A stretch of 64,000 nucleotides of DNA from the NCBI GenBank assembly GCA_023375675.1, contig JALQBC010000001.1:930001-994000 (forward strand), written 5' to 3'. Below are positions 35,167 through 45,261 of this stretch, piece by piece. This DNA comes from Cytospora piceicola. Its lineage: Eukaryota > Ascomycota > Sordariomycetes > Diaporthales > Cytosporaceae. How positions within the stretch are numbered: the first letter of the stretch is position 1; every line of letters starts with the position of its first letter. Position numbers and translations under genes: made by a program. The notes under the pieces were generated by a model. It ran no database searches. It worked only from the letters and a program-made list of their open reading frames with translations, and had not been told where the DNA came from.

Positions 35167-36159
35167 GTTTATATCTGGTGGCCACGGGGGTGCAATATGA
35201 CGCCCTGAAGCTGGCCGATCTGTCGAGGAGAGGACGTGGAGCTGCAACGATATTACCACCTAGCTGACTTTGATGCAGTCTGCTGAAATAATGCGGAATG
35301 ATCGGCAATCGTCTCAGCTGGTCATGATGGAGACTGTATAATGAAGATAAATCACATGCCGTCAGCGGCTTACCGGAGGTACTTGGGATCTGTCGGTTAA
35401 AATGTTCCCGCGTTATCCTTGCAATAAATATGGTAAGGCCGGAATGTCAGCATGCATGCTTACATACAATAAGCATACTTACGTATCGCTTGGTCAGCTT
35501 GCTCAAGTAACAAGGACTTCACCCGTGCGTTTGTAAGCTTGCGGAGGGCTAGCAAGAACCGAGTACAGCCCAAGGACCGCGAGGCCATAAGTGGATGATG
35601 ACATGGTATTGTTTGGATATAATGGCCAGTAGTAACCTGGTAGGAGTTCTCACTTCCGAATTTATGTGCACACTACATAGAAAATCGGATTCTTTGTGAC
35701 GACATATAAGTATGCGCCGACTTCACTTTCGTTATTTACTTGGAATATGTGGAAGTGGACAAAGCTCTATCTACAAGCCAACAGCCAAAAGTCGTTTTTT
35801 TTCTCCAAACATCCTCTATGATTATTCTAGATTTCCTCAGCAACTGCTTTGCTTTAGTCCCCATGGCACCAACCGAGTCACGATAATTGACGCCTGGGAA
35901 TCTGAGAACATTGGCGATGGAGGCCAAACATAGTCGAGACAAGAAGACAAGCAGTTTCAGAAGTGGAATTAGTCTTCACTTTGGAGGTGTAGAGTTTGAA
36001 GGACGAGCTTATATCAATTGGAATGAGTCTTGTTCCTGAACAAACGCCGCGACACCGTAAAATAGCTGAGAGGTAAAGGAACAAAACAGACAGCAATGGG
36101 TGCTATGCGGTGTCGGTGTAATATTTGGCCCGGGTCAAGTCTATACCCTAGCTTTTATA
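35167..36159. other. Intergenic region, possible 5' exon
   Basis: On the minus strand 35588-35483 encodes ATG plus 34 codons with a helical look (ARVKSLLLEQADQAIR) ending at a GTAAGT donor. A matching second segment (ITREHFNRQIPSTSG, near 35400) is off by one nucleotide at the only AG acceptor. It may be an upstream exon or 5' UTR of the bZIP-ankyrin gene, or a decayed gene. Confidence 0.25.
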
Positions 36160-36395
36160 AATAGAAGACGAAACTTAGTACTGGATTTCAATATTACGAA
36201 TAATTTCTATGCTAGTATTCCATCTTTAGTCAACAGGAATGTCTGTTTAGACGCGGTCGACTTTAGGGAGCTAATACTACACAGAAAACTTCGTAATTAT
36301 ACTAAGTATTAGGTACAATTTCGCTAATCTCATGCATGTGTTCAGCAATACCTAGAATATACAGTCCCAACAACAGTGACCTTGACCTCCATACC
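36160..36395 (+). pseudogene. RIP-like degenerate copy of an exon of the 57.8-62.6 kb C2H2 gene
   Basis: Aligned by eye, this stretch matches positions about 59930-60150 in the same orientation. Shared anchors are ACTGGATTxCAATATTACGAA, ACAGAxAACTTCG, AATxTCGCxAATCTCA and CAGTGACCTTGACCTC. The differences are mostly C-to-T and G-to-A transitions, leaving this copy AT-rich and full of stops. The source is exon 6 of the intact C2H2 gene. This is the pattern expected when a duplication has passed through repeat-induced point mutation. Only about 235 bp are recognisable. Confidence 0.75.
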
Positions 36396-36488
36396 GCGGC
36401 GACGATTATTTTGAAAACGCTCAGAGGTACCGTTTACGTGCTCTAAAACGGTTTTGGCCTCAAGTTCCAAGTCAGGCATTATTCACTA

Positions 36489-36556
36489 TTCTGAAATGGT
36501 TACTTTGCTCTGAAATGGTCTTTTATTCTGAAATGGTCCCTTCGTTCTGAAATGGT
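36489..36556 (+). repeat. Four tandem TCTGAAATGGT units, 18-19 bp period
   Basis: Copies of TTCTGAAATGGT (one reads CTCTGAAATGGT) start at 36489, 36508, 36526 and 36545, separated by short T-rich spacers. Each contains an ATGG. They lie immediately upstream of the microexon gene. Confidence 0.8.
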
Positions 36557-36559
36557 TTC

Positions 36560-38025
36560 TAGATCCTTGTACCTAGGTACCTAGGTACCAGGTGCCTTCC
36601 CTTTAAGATCTTAAGGCAACAACCTTCAAGGCAACAACCCTCAAGGCAACAACCTTCAAGGCAACAACCTTCAAGGCAACAAACAACCTTCAAGACCTTC
36701 CCTTCAAGATCATCAAGACCATCAAAGATCATTAAGACCATCAAAGATCATCAAGACCATCAGGACCATCAAAGAGATCTTCAAGAATCAGACCTTTTAG
36801 ACCTTGGTGTAAGTATTTTCACGAGGCGGAGCGAATACCCTCCAGCACTACCTTCTAAAACATTCCACTATACTACACTATCTAGAGTATCTCGCTGACG
36901 TCGAAACGTATGAGGCACAGCCATTGACTCTTCCGGTGAGTGCTTCGGCCCGAGGTCCAAGAAGGAAAGGCGAACGGCTTCTACTAACTGTACTCTGTAG
37001 GGAACCTCGGGCGCAAGTCTTCTATGGAACCCGATTTTTGCCACCCTTCTGTACCAAGTTGTAATCCTAGTTCCTGGAGAACCAACGCGATGTATGTATT
37101 CTCTGGATATTCGAGGCCCTCATTGCTTCAAGACTGACATCGATATTATAGAATTACATCGCAGTCGCAAATGTGAGTTGCAGTCCCGAGGTCACCATTG
37201 GCCCCAAGCATAAGGCTTTCTGACATCGTGTGCCTTAATGATAGGAGAAAATGAATTTTGCCAGGGTAAGTTCATATCTATCTGCGTGCTTGTGTTTGTG
37301 TATTTCGTTGCGGATCGCAACTTCGGCTCGTACGCTATTAGGTTTTTGCTAACAATTGGGTTAAACAAATAGAAGAAGCAACGCGAGATTGCAGATCTCA
37401 ACAATGAAGCTGAGGTTCGCATTTCTTACCGCTTGAATACTTTATATCTGCAACTACCTACTGACAGCTACGATTTGCCATGCAGTCGCTGCTCCAGAAA
37501 GCTGTTGTGAGTACTACTCTTTCTAGGCATAGGGAACCGCAGGTTCTACGGATATAACTACCTGCTTATCTCTTCCATCTCGTTACTTAGAAACAGGATT
37601 TCGCAATCGCGGTAAGTAGCCCCTGGGTTGGTGTCTATTGGAGCCTGGTTATGGTGCTTATCAGATGATTTAGGAGCTGAAGGAGGAGGAGAAGAAGGAG
37701 GAGGAGGAGAAGAAGGAGGAGGAGAAGAAGGAGGAGGAGAAGAAGAACGCCGCGGGTGTAAGTAATATCTTGCATTACCCTTCATCTGTAGTTCTTAACT
37801 AATTTCCATTTAACAGAGCACCTTGAAAACAGCTATGGTAAGATAAGCCTCGCATACAACGAAACACTGTACTTTATTTACTAATATAATATCGCCTCGG
37901 TTTAGGACAGGTTCCTTGAGTTGGTAGGTTATATGCCTAAGACATTGCTACCATTTGAATCTGTGTTACTGATATGTTCGCAGAAGGCGGAGGCTACAGA
38001 GGAGAAGAAGCAGAAGATGGAGTAG
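36560..38025 (+). CDS. Microexon gene with 21-nt phase-0 exons, helical charged protein
   Basis: Read on +, a chain of exons is flanked by strong splice sites (donors GTAAGT, GTGAGT, GTATGT; acceptors TAG or CAG): 36560-36808 (5' end unsure), 36888-36935, 37001-37012 (GC donor), 37071-37091, 37152-37172, 37245-37265, 37373-37414, 37486-37506, 37591-37611, 37674-37757, 37817-37837, 37906-37923 and 37984-38025. From the second on, lengths are 48, 12, 21, 21, 21, 42, 21, 21, 84, 21, 18 and 42 nt, all phase 0. Exons encode FLENQRD, NYIAVAN, EKMNFAR, KKQREIADLNNEAE, SLLQKAV, KQDFAIA, a 28-residue Glu/Lys block, STLKTAM, DRFLEL and a Lys/Glu tail ending in TAG. No known family; charge and periodicity suggest a helix or coiled coil. 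The start codon is unresolved: no in-frame ATG precedes EKM. Confidence 0.65.
36614..36682 (+). repeat. 15-bp tandem repeat encoding Arg-Gln-Gln-Pro-Ser
   Basis: Four full units of AGGCAACAACCTTCA (one with CCC for CCT) and a partial fifth. The period is a multiple of three and the plus-strand frame stays open, reading RQQPS repeatedly. It lies inside the presumed first coding exon of the microexon gene. Confidence 0.8.
36698..36776 (+). repeat. Imperfect ATCAAGACC / ATCAAAGATC repeat
   Basis: Short ATCATCAAGACC-like and ATCAAAGATC-like units recur about seven times. The plus frame stays open, with a DHQDHQDHQ segment, again within the first presumed exon of the microexon gene. Confidence 0.6.
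37680..37746 (+). repeat. GAG/AAG purine repeat
   Basis: Tandem GAGGAGGAGAAGAAG-type units fill most of the 84-nt exon and encode an EEEKK repeat. The tract is prone to length change in steps of three. Confidence 0.85.
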
Positions 38026-38474
38026 TTATATATGGTTTTGATCTGCATTTTTTCGGTAAGTCAGCATTTCTCGCACAGTACCAAGGCGGCATGAAATTTC
38101 CCTTAGATAATTTTATTCGCGGCTAACAATCTGTGAAAAACTAGGTTCGCTATCAAAGTTTATCCCTATCACCTGATTCGCGGTAGAGACAAAGATTCTT
38201 TTGGGGGGCAGTATTGCCGGTAGCTATGATTAGGGGCCTTTGCGGTATTACAGCTAAGGTGTTTTAGCAAAAGTTTGAAGGAGGATAGAGGCCGAAGTGT
38301 AACGATTAGAGACGAGAATAATCATAAGCCAACAACGCGGTTTAGGTCATGCGACACCCAACCAGTGGCACCAAGAATTTGGTTGAAGTGTATAATGATT
38401 CGATAATTAGCTCGCACAGGTTGCAACCTCTAAATGATCGCGTTCGGCTGTCGATATGTAGGCTTAAGGTCTGA
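38026..38474. other. Convergent intergenic region
   Basis: 3' flanks of the microexon gene and of the Zn2Cys6 gene. A GTAAGT...CACAG pair at 38056-38080 may be a 3' UTR intron. No gene seen. Confidence 0.4.
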
Positions 38475-40191
38475 TCATGATATCGTCACAAGGCCACATG
38501 ATTGCTCTGGGAACCTCAAAATCCGGTCTAAATGAGGAATGTCGCCATGATACCGCTTGAGAAAGATACACATGGCCTGGCACTCAAGAACCGCCCTCTT
38601 CCATGTCCACCACTGCTGAAGTGGGATAACCTTCGCGTACCAATAAGACAGCAGTAGTAAGACGCCCGGATCCTTCTCTATCCATAACCTTCGAAACTCT
38701 GGCTCCATGGGGTTGAGGAAGGATATGAACATCAGGATGTTTGACTGATTGTACTCCATAGGCATCAGCTGCGAAATAATATTCGTTGCGCGGAAGTACG
38801 GGCTCCAGGCCCAAGTTGAAGCATCGTCGAGGTTGAGGTACGCTATCATTTCTCTCGGGAGGTTTTTGAAGCCGCCATCTCTGACTTCGCATGGTGTAAA
38901 TTCCGGGTCCTCGACATGAATAGCGCACTTGACCAACAGCACCTTGAAACAGCTGTCCATTCTGGATGGGTCACATAAGTCCCACATCTCGTTTTTGCCC
39001 TGATTCAATGTCAACCAGTCAGGCTCACCGGGATCATGATCCTTGAGTGGCCAGGCCTCTTCTGCTGCCTGGGCCTGGATATTGCATATCTCTATTATTC
39101 CGATCATGTGAGATGCCATCCATATGGCGTCACGTTCAGATGGAGTAAGGTCTCGGCTTTGCAGTTTGTAGTTGAATAGAGCTGTGGCCTTGTAATGGTG
39201 GTATAGCTCGTTGGCCGTTGGCTTTGCATCGGGCGAAGACAGGAGGCGGTCATGATTGGCCGTGAGAGCGAGCACAGCATGCATGAGGAAGGGGTGCTAT
39301 GTATATCAGCCTGTTGGAACTTTGCTTGTCATTCAAACGAAGAGAGTAGGTCCAGGGTTAACAATGCATGGGACACCTCTAGTAGCAAGGGAACATGTAG
39401 ATGGATCTAATCCTGGGGCGATACGTGAAGTAGGTAACAAGAGATCCAGCACATGGCCACTTTAGCGGCATGATGTCAAGCGCATGTGACTGGCAGCTGA
39501 TAGGTAGGATTGAAAGCTTGAGTCAATTCTAGGAGGTTGACTTACAAGACATGCAAGTCTCGGGGCCTCGACCTGGAAGATCCATTTGGTGACATTCGAG
39601 CCAAAAGTGAGAACGCTCCTGTTGCTGAAATTGTCAAGAACCTCGAGGTCTTGCCTATTCAGCTGGTAGACCTGGCCACTCAATGCTATTCCGGTCGGCG
39701 AGTGCCGCATGGAGTGATTGATCAGATCGAGCATAGTCTGACACATGGGAACAGGCGCTTTGGGAGGTGCTTCCATGCACGAGGCTCCGTCGAATGAGAG
39801 GACTAGTTCTCCCGTGCTGCTGCTCGCTGTCGGCCCATAATTGCAGGACACCCCATAGGAGATGCACTGATTACACCTGGGCTTCGCTTCATCGCACTGA
39901 ACGAAGCCAGGTTAGCGTGACGGGGAATGTAGGCCCTGGGACCTCTAAGGCCGCAAGGGGATCACATTTGAAGTCGATTCCCGAGATCGTCCTCGAGCCA
40001 CGTACCTTGACACTCCGCATCTTGCAGTTCCCGCATCCTGCACGTGATTTCTTATGAACTTTGCGCTTCCTCTGGTTCTTTTTTGCCAGGGTCGCCGTTG
40101 AAAGCGTTCTTGCAGGCCCCATCACCATAAGAATATGTTGTGGGCACAAGTTAGTGTCAGACTCTTGGATACCTATAGAGATGTACACCAC
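38475..40191 (-). CDS. Zn2Cys6 (Gal4-type) transcription factor
   Basis: Three exons, 40191-40006, 39896-39546 and 39296-38475, give 452 residues if the first ATG is used; an ATG at 40122 would remove 23 residues. The binuclear zinc cluster GCGNCKMRSVKCDEAKPRCNQC (pattern C-x2-C-x6-C-x6-C-x2-C-x6-C) is rebuilt across the first intron, with a basic stretch KKNQRKRKVHKKSR before it. The C-terminal part (HPFLMHAVLALTANH onward) matches the regulatory region of many small fungal Zn2Cys6 regulators with a YKATALFNYKL-type helix. It acts in the nucleus as a DNA-binding regulator; the target is unknown. The 249-nt second intron is long for this window and could hide a small exon. Confidence 0.85.
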
Positions 40192-41396
40192 TGGCCCCGG
40201 GTGATGATTAGATGTGATAGAAAGAGACTTTGAACTACATTGATGTCAGAGAAAGTAGAGAGTATTCAGAGTTCGTGGTAAAGGGGGAAAGGGAGGTGTA
40301 GGAGGACTGAAAGCAGCCGAAGGAGCTGTTGATAACATGTCCAGTGGCCTCTGATTGGCCTGATTAGGAGGAGGACCGATCCACCATAGCATCGCTGACA
40401 AGCATTATGGATCGGCCGCTAAGCCGAACCCCTGAACCACGCTAACCGCCATTCGTATTTCAACGTCAAAAGTACTTTTTGGGCCATCGAAGTGTCATCA
40501 CTGTCCATCAGCGATGACTGCTCCTTGACAGTTGCGCGACAATGAGTTCAAAATGCCTTGAAATCGTCTGTCAACCATGTGATCGCCTCGTTATTAAACA
40601 ATTCCGATACCAGACGACATACCAAGGACCAGTATCTTCAAAATCATCGCCGTGCTCGTCGGATGTGGTCGCAGCCGTAGGTGTTGACACAGCCCCCATG
40701 CAGTAGCGCCCAACTCCCCTGCCCGCAACTTTCTTTCGGCACGCGCGTAGAGTACGCAGCGTATGATCACAAGGGCAAGGAGTCCGTGGCGGACAACTGG
40801 AACCCCGGCTCCCCGGCCAATGATGGACGGTTTGATGCCATCGAAAACGCATAAGCTCTAAACCAGGAGCGGGAGTGAGAGAAGGACTGTGTCCCTGCCT
40901 TCAGGATTTTTACCAAGTTCGATCTCGAGAAATCGAGAAGCCGTTTGGAATCGCGTCTGCCAATACGGCAGCTGGTGACATGCACACATGATGTGTTATT
41001 GCTCGTTTCAGGCATCTCCGATGCATAGTCTCCCTCAGAGCTGTCGGTAAAAGTGAGCACGTGCACAAGGTTTCAAATTCGATTTAGAGTGCCTAGATGA
41101 TACTGAATTTCTGAGATGGATCGTGTGCATAAGGTTCTTTTATATGATTGCAAGCATAGTGGCCGTGAGGTTCTACCGGTCCAGCCTATCTGAAAACCTT
41201 CGGTATGGCACCTGAGAACTCCGAGCCTTCCGTGTGTCCAGTAAGCCACCCTCGCCCTGTCCCATGCCATCCTATCCCATCCCTTGAGAACCATTGGCGG
41301 TGCATCCAGTACCATGCAGGCCAAGAAAACATATGCTCAAACGCCAGCAAACCAATGCCAAATTTTCATAATTCGTAGGTATGGCCTCTCGGCCTT
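40192..41396. other. Intergenic region upstream of the Zn2Cys6 gene
   Basis: Small minus-strand frames here show no domain. I see nothing else. Confidence 0.4.
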
Positions 41397-42194
41397 TTAC
41401 CAACCATGGTGTCCATGGTGCCCGTGATGCTCGTGGTGCCCGTGGTGCCCGTGGTGCCCGTGGTGCCCATGGTGTCCGTGGTGTCCGTGGTATCCGTGAT
41501 GCTCGTGATGGCCATGACCATGTTGGCTTTGGTAAACAGGAGGCCCACCGTAGTTGCCACCCGCCATCCCACCGTAACCGCCCATCGGGTTTCCGTAGCC
41601 ACCCTGATGCGGAGCCGGTGCCCCGAGCAAGCCGCCGAAAGCCCCCGGCGAAGCAGCCCCGCCGTAGTGGCCCTGGTGACCTTGTTGCATCGGCGGAGGT
41701 CCATAATTCTGCTGCCCGTAGCCATGACCCCCTTGACTCCCATGTCCGTTGTTTCCATGCCCTGGTTTTGAGCCCTTCATCTTGTGCTCCACAATATTGG
41801 CCGCGACCGCCCCGGCCGCCGCCCCGAGGAACGTCTTGAACTTGCTGCCCTTGCCCGCCTTGTGGCCGAGCGCACCACCGGCACCGCCACCAAGCACGGT
41901 GGCCATTAGGCCCTTCTCGCCGTCCTGCTCTTGTCCTTGGGCTTGGCCCTGCTGCTGGGTGGGTGGAGCGTAGCCGCTCATATCCGAGTGGGCGCTTGAA
42001 GGCCGTGTTGTGTATGCCGGGGAGCCATAAGGAGCGTTGGCTGAATGTGTGGAAGTTGGACGTTGATAGGGGTCGGGGGCGTTCGAGTAGGGCGTGAGAT
42101 GCGACGAGGATGCATATTGTTGTTGTTGTGGCGCCGCGTACTGTCCCTGTTGCCCATAGCCGCCACTTTGGCCATAATAACTTGCCGCAGACAT
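41397..42194 (-). CDS. Gly/Gln/His-rich protein with glycine-zipper segment
   Basis: One exon, 265 residues from the ATG at 42194 (the frame is open 21 codons further upstream). The N-terminal 90 residues are Gln/Tyr/Ser/Pro-rich (YYGQSGGYGQQGQY). A glycine-zipper-like hydrophobic segment follows near 95-130 (MATVLGGGAGGALGHKAG, FLGAAAGAVAANIVEHKMK), a form seen in membrane-inserting or oligomerising proteins. The rest is Gly/Tyr/Pro-rich and ends in HHGHHG repeats (about 25 His in the last 40 residues). Similar Gly-Tyr proteins are common in fungi, with proposed stress or membrane roles. The His tail could bind divalent metals. No defined function. Confidence 0.75.
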   Translation of the reverse strand: MSAASYYGQSGGYGQQGQYAAPQQQQYASSSHLTPYSNAPDPYQRPTSTHSANAPYGSPAYTTRPSSAHSDMSGYAPPTQQQGQAQGQEQDGEKGLMATVLGGGAGGALGHKAGKGSKFKTFLGAAAGAVAANIVEHKMKGSKPGHGNNGHGSQGGHGYGQQNYGPPPMQQGHQGHYGGAASPGAFGGLLGAPAPHQGGYGNPMGGYGGMAGGNYGGPPVYQSQHGHGHHEHHGYHGHHGHHGHHGHHGHHGHHEHHGHHGHHGW

Positions 42195-45100
42195 GGCAAT
42201 AGCCTGGTTTTCAATGTTGGTATCTCTCGGCCTTTCAAAGAATATATCACTTGCCACCAGGGTAGGGAAAAGACGAGATGATAGTTTAGTAGGTATGAGG
42301 AAGCTCGTCCCACAGGGTCTTTATCTGCGGGGTTAAGCCTTTATTTATGTAGACAAGGACATTTGCCCTTTTGGTAATGCGCCCAAGTGATTCGTCTGAG
42401 GCTTGGCTGCGGCCACTTCCACTCACGAATCAGAGTGGCTGAACTACGCTACTTCGCTGGCAGATTGTGGCTGTGGAGGATCATTCCTATGAAAAACCTA
42501 GCGACGTCACTGCTGCGCCGCAATACCAGCCAGGCAGTACCCTGTCGTCTTACCAGTGCCTGCTGCGATTACCCCAACCGTCACCCGACCATATCTTCAC
42601 GATCCGTCACATACACCATTGTTCACTATATCCCGCGTCCGCGACAGTCCTTCCTAGCCCGGCATTTTCAATGATACGGAAAGTTCACCTAGGCCAAATG
42701 TATTGTCGCCAAACCGCAATAAATTCTGAATTCTTGAAAATTTCGATAATTCAAAATAAAACACAACCACTGGAAAGTCGGGCAAGCCAGCATGATTCTA
42801 AGTTCGCCCTATGCCCTGGCTGAATTGTTTTATTGCTTTATGGTACACCATGCCCGAGGGTTTTGGAAGTCCTGACTAATGAGGCAAGCTCGGAAAATAA
42901 TATGGATGAACAGCTGTGGAATGATCCTTTCATCGCGTCGAGTTTTATGATCGTAAGTTGATGTTCCCTTAGCTATGTATGAATTATACTTAGTTAATAC
43001 GCCAGGTTGCCCCTCGAGGACTCAAGGAGGAAGCATCTATAAGGAGAGTATAAAGTGATATATTTCTCAAAGCTTATCAGATTTCGAATTCCAGACGTGG
43101 ATCGTTACGGGGTGGTATGTGGGCCTTGTTACTGAAGCAGGTTCTCAACATTGATGTAAGTCAATAGGTAACATGTTTGGCCTGAATATTGTATTTCCGT
43201 TGGAGCTGCTTCCCAGGTTGTGATCCAGGTGATGTTTATATCTCCCCGTGATAGCTACGTACGTAGGTATTTACTGTATGTAATTAACATAAATAATTAC
43301 CAGGTACCAAATATGTAGCAAGTTTCCAGCGACAAAAACGGTAACGACGTGGGGGTAATTGGAGAGAGTTTCGCCCATTTCATAATACCTTGGCTTCACC
43401 GAAGTCAGGCCTCGGGTCGTCCTCTACTTGTACAACATCTATAGGTCCATATATTGGCGGCAGAAAGTATCTGCGGGAACCCATCAAAGCCATGCCGACA
43501 TAATTGCTACGCTGCGATGTTGTATTTACGAGCGACCCGTCATGGACAGCTATCAGCTGGCACCAGCTGGCCATAACGGTCAGTCTCACGCTCCGTATCA
43601 TACCCTGCTTCCAAATCCCAGTGTCAAGATGTAAGTGAAGGATGCGTGTTTCCTTAAAAAAAAGAAAAATACAAAACTACCTGTATTTAGGAAGAGAATC
43701 CTCGTGTACAGTGCAATTTAGGTTCTGGACTCGATGATAACTTTAGAAAATGAAAGATTCGAATCGAAACGATGTTGCAGTCCCACACCTCGGAGACCTC
43801 TACCACCTGGGCAGTTCACAGGCGTAATCCGTATGCGCCACATACCGGATACTCGTGTCTCTCCTCTTCTAGACCTTTTCAAAGAATGTTTGCTATTGGA
43901 GATATGTAAGACATAGGTAGCTTATTCATGTGGCGCAGCACTTCGGCGAGGTACACGAACAAGGCTGCTTATCATGAAGGCCTTTTGGTGACCGGTAGTT
44001 GCGATGAACTCCGAAATCTAAAACGCAACCTGGCACTTGAACCATTGTAAATATTTCAATGACATCTATGAAGTGATACGCGGTGGGTTAGGAGAGTACT
44101 TGACGAAGTTGACGACATTGACCGTGGACATGAACACATAATGATTCCAGATAAAGGCGTACACCACGAAGTTATCCATGACTTAACACTATGATTAGTT
44201 CAGTTAAGGTTTTAAGCAAGATTGAGTTTGCTCGGTACAGATATGGCTGGTAAGCTGCAGACATGGTGTACAGGTACCAGGGTATGGTTCGTGTACCATG
44301 TTTATCTAGGCTCGCCAAATTATTATGATGTGTCACATACATGCACGTATAATGGAGCGCGCACCATGTACTGGAATGTAAAAAAGGCTCCCAGGCGTCC
44401 TGTAAGCCTCGTTGCCTTACTGAAAGAATTTGGCTCTGTATTACCACTTCAGATTCGGCCCCGAATACCACAACCTTCCGATACAACATACCTACCACAG
44501 CCTGCCTTCACAGTACGGACCCCCACTCGAATCGCGGCCCCCAACGACTCTGGACTCAATACTATTTTTGTTCAGCAAGTACGCGGATCCCAATCTCGTC
44601 TAGAGTTGCTGACCGATAATGAGAAGAAGAAAAGCCTCCCGGCTGCCTAACGTGCCGCCTTTGCCGAAAGGCAGGTCGCCCAGATGGAACGTGCCTTCGG
44701 CGTCGTACCAGTTAACATACATAGTCATTCGCACCGCCCACTGCTACGTCCGACATGCCACGCAACCATGAATAACTCGGTGTGGAGAGCTGAAGGGGCA
44801 GCAACTGGAAATGTGTAAAAAGCAGCCAATAATGCTGGTATCCTGGATTACATCACACCCTTCTGATAGTTTCGGTGAGTAAGCCCATCATCGTAGGCGT
44901 AACTGAACTATAAGCCACACCCAAAAGATGTGGCAGGTTGGAAAGTATATTTATACTCAATGTGATTTGTATGCGTGCCTCAACGCTCGTCTATAAATCA
45001 CCGTTAAGGCTCCTGGTTCGTGGACTTGTAAATCCTTCCCCGTTTATAGCCAACCACATACCTTGAAATACCTGTAAAACTTCCAAACACACTTGTACAA

Positions 45101-45261
45101 GTGAGGCTCGTGCGAAAACACATATTGTTCGCTGGAATCTACCACTCATATCCCCAAGACCATCTCATCGCACGTCATCAAACGGCTAGCCGTTTCACCT
45201 TCAGGTGGCCAGAGCCTCGAAGTACAGTGACCCGTCATATCGGTACATTGTCGCCTTCGTA
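42195..45261. other. Long intergenic region with a decayed frame
   Basis: Three kilobases without a supported gene. Near 44222-44820 (+) a frame reads to a TAA at 44648 and then continues RAAFAERQVAQMERAFGVVP in the same frame. This suggests a decayed coding sequence in which a CAA Gln codon became TAA. The remainder is AT-rich. Confidence 0.35.

Noticed and set aside
36559..36744. Minus-strand Cys/Leu-rich repeat protein (CCLEG units)
   Set aside because: It is the antisense of the 15-bp RQQPS repeat, and the splice signals downstream all support the plus strand.
37680..37746. Purine repeat as a CRISPR-like or transposon feature
   Set aside because: It is a simple GAG/AAG codon repeat within an exon flanked by splice sites; there are no spacers or terminal repeats.
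40571..41324. Three minus-strand frames of 83-99 codons
   Set aside because: No domain, no plausible splicing among them, and Arg/Cys-rich chance composition.
41381..41839. Plus-strand frame of Gly/Ala/Arg or Val/Pro repeats opposite the His-rich protein
   Set aside because: Antisense shadow of the HHG repeat.
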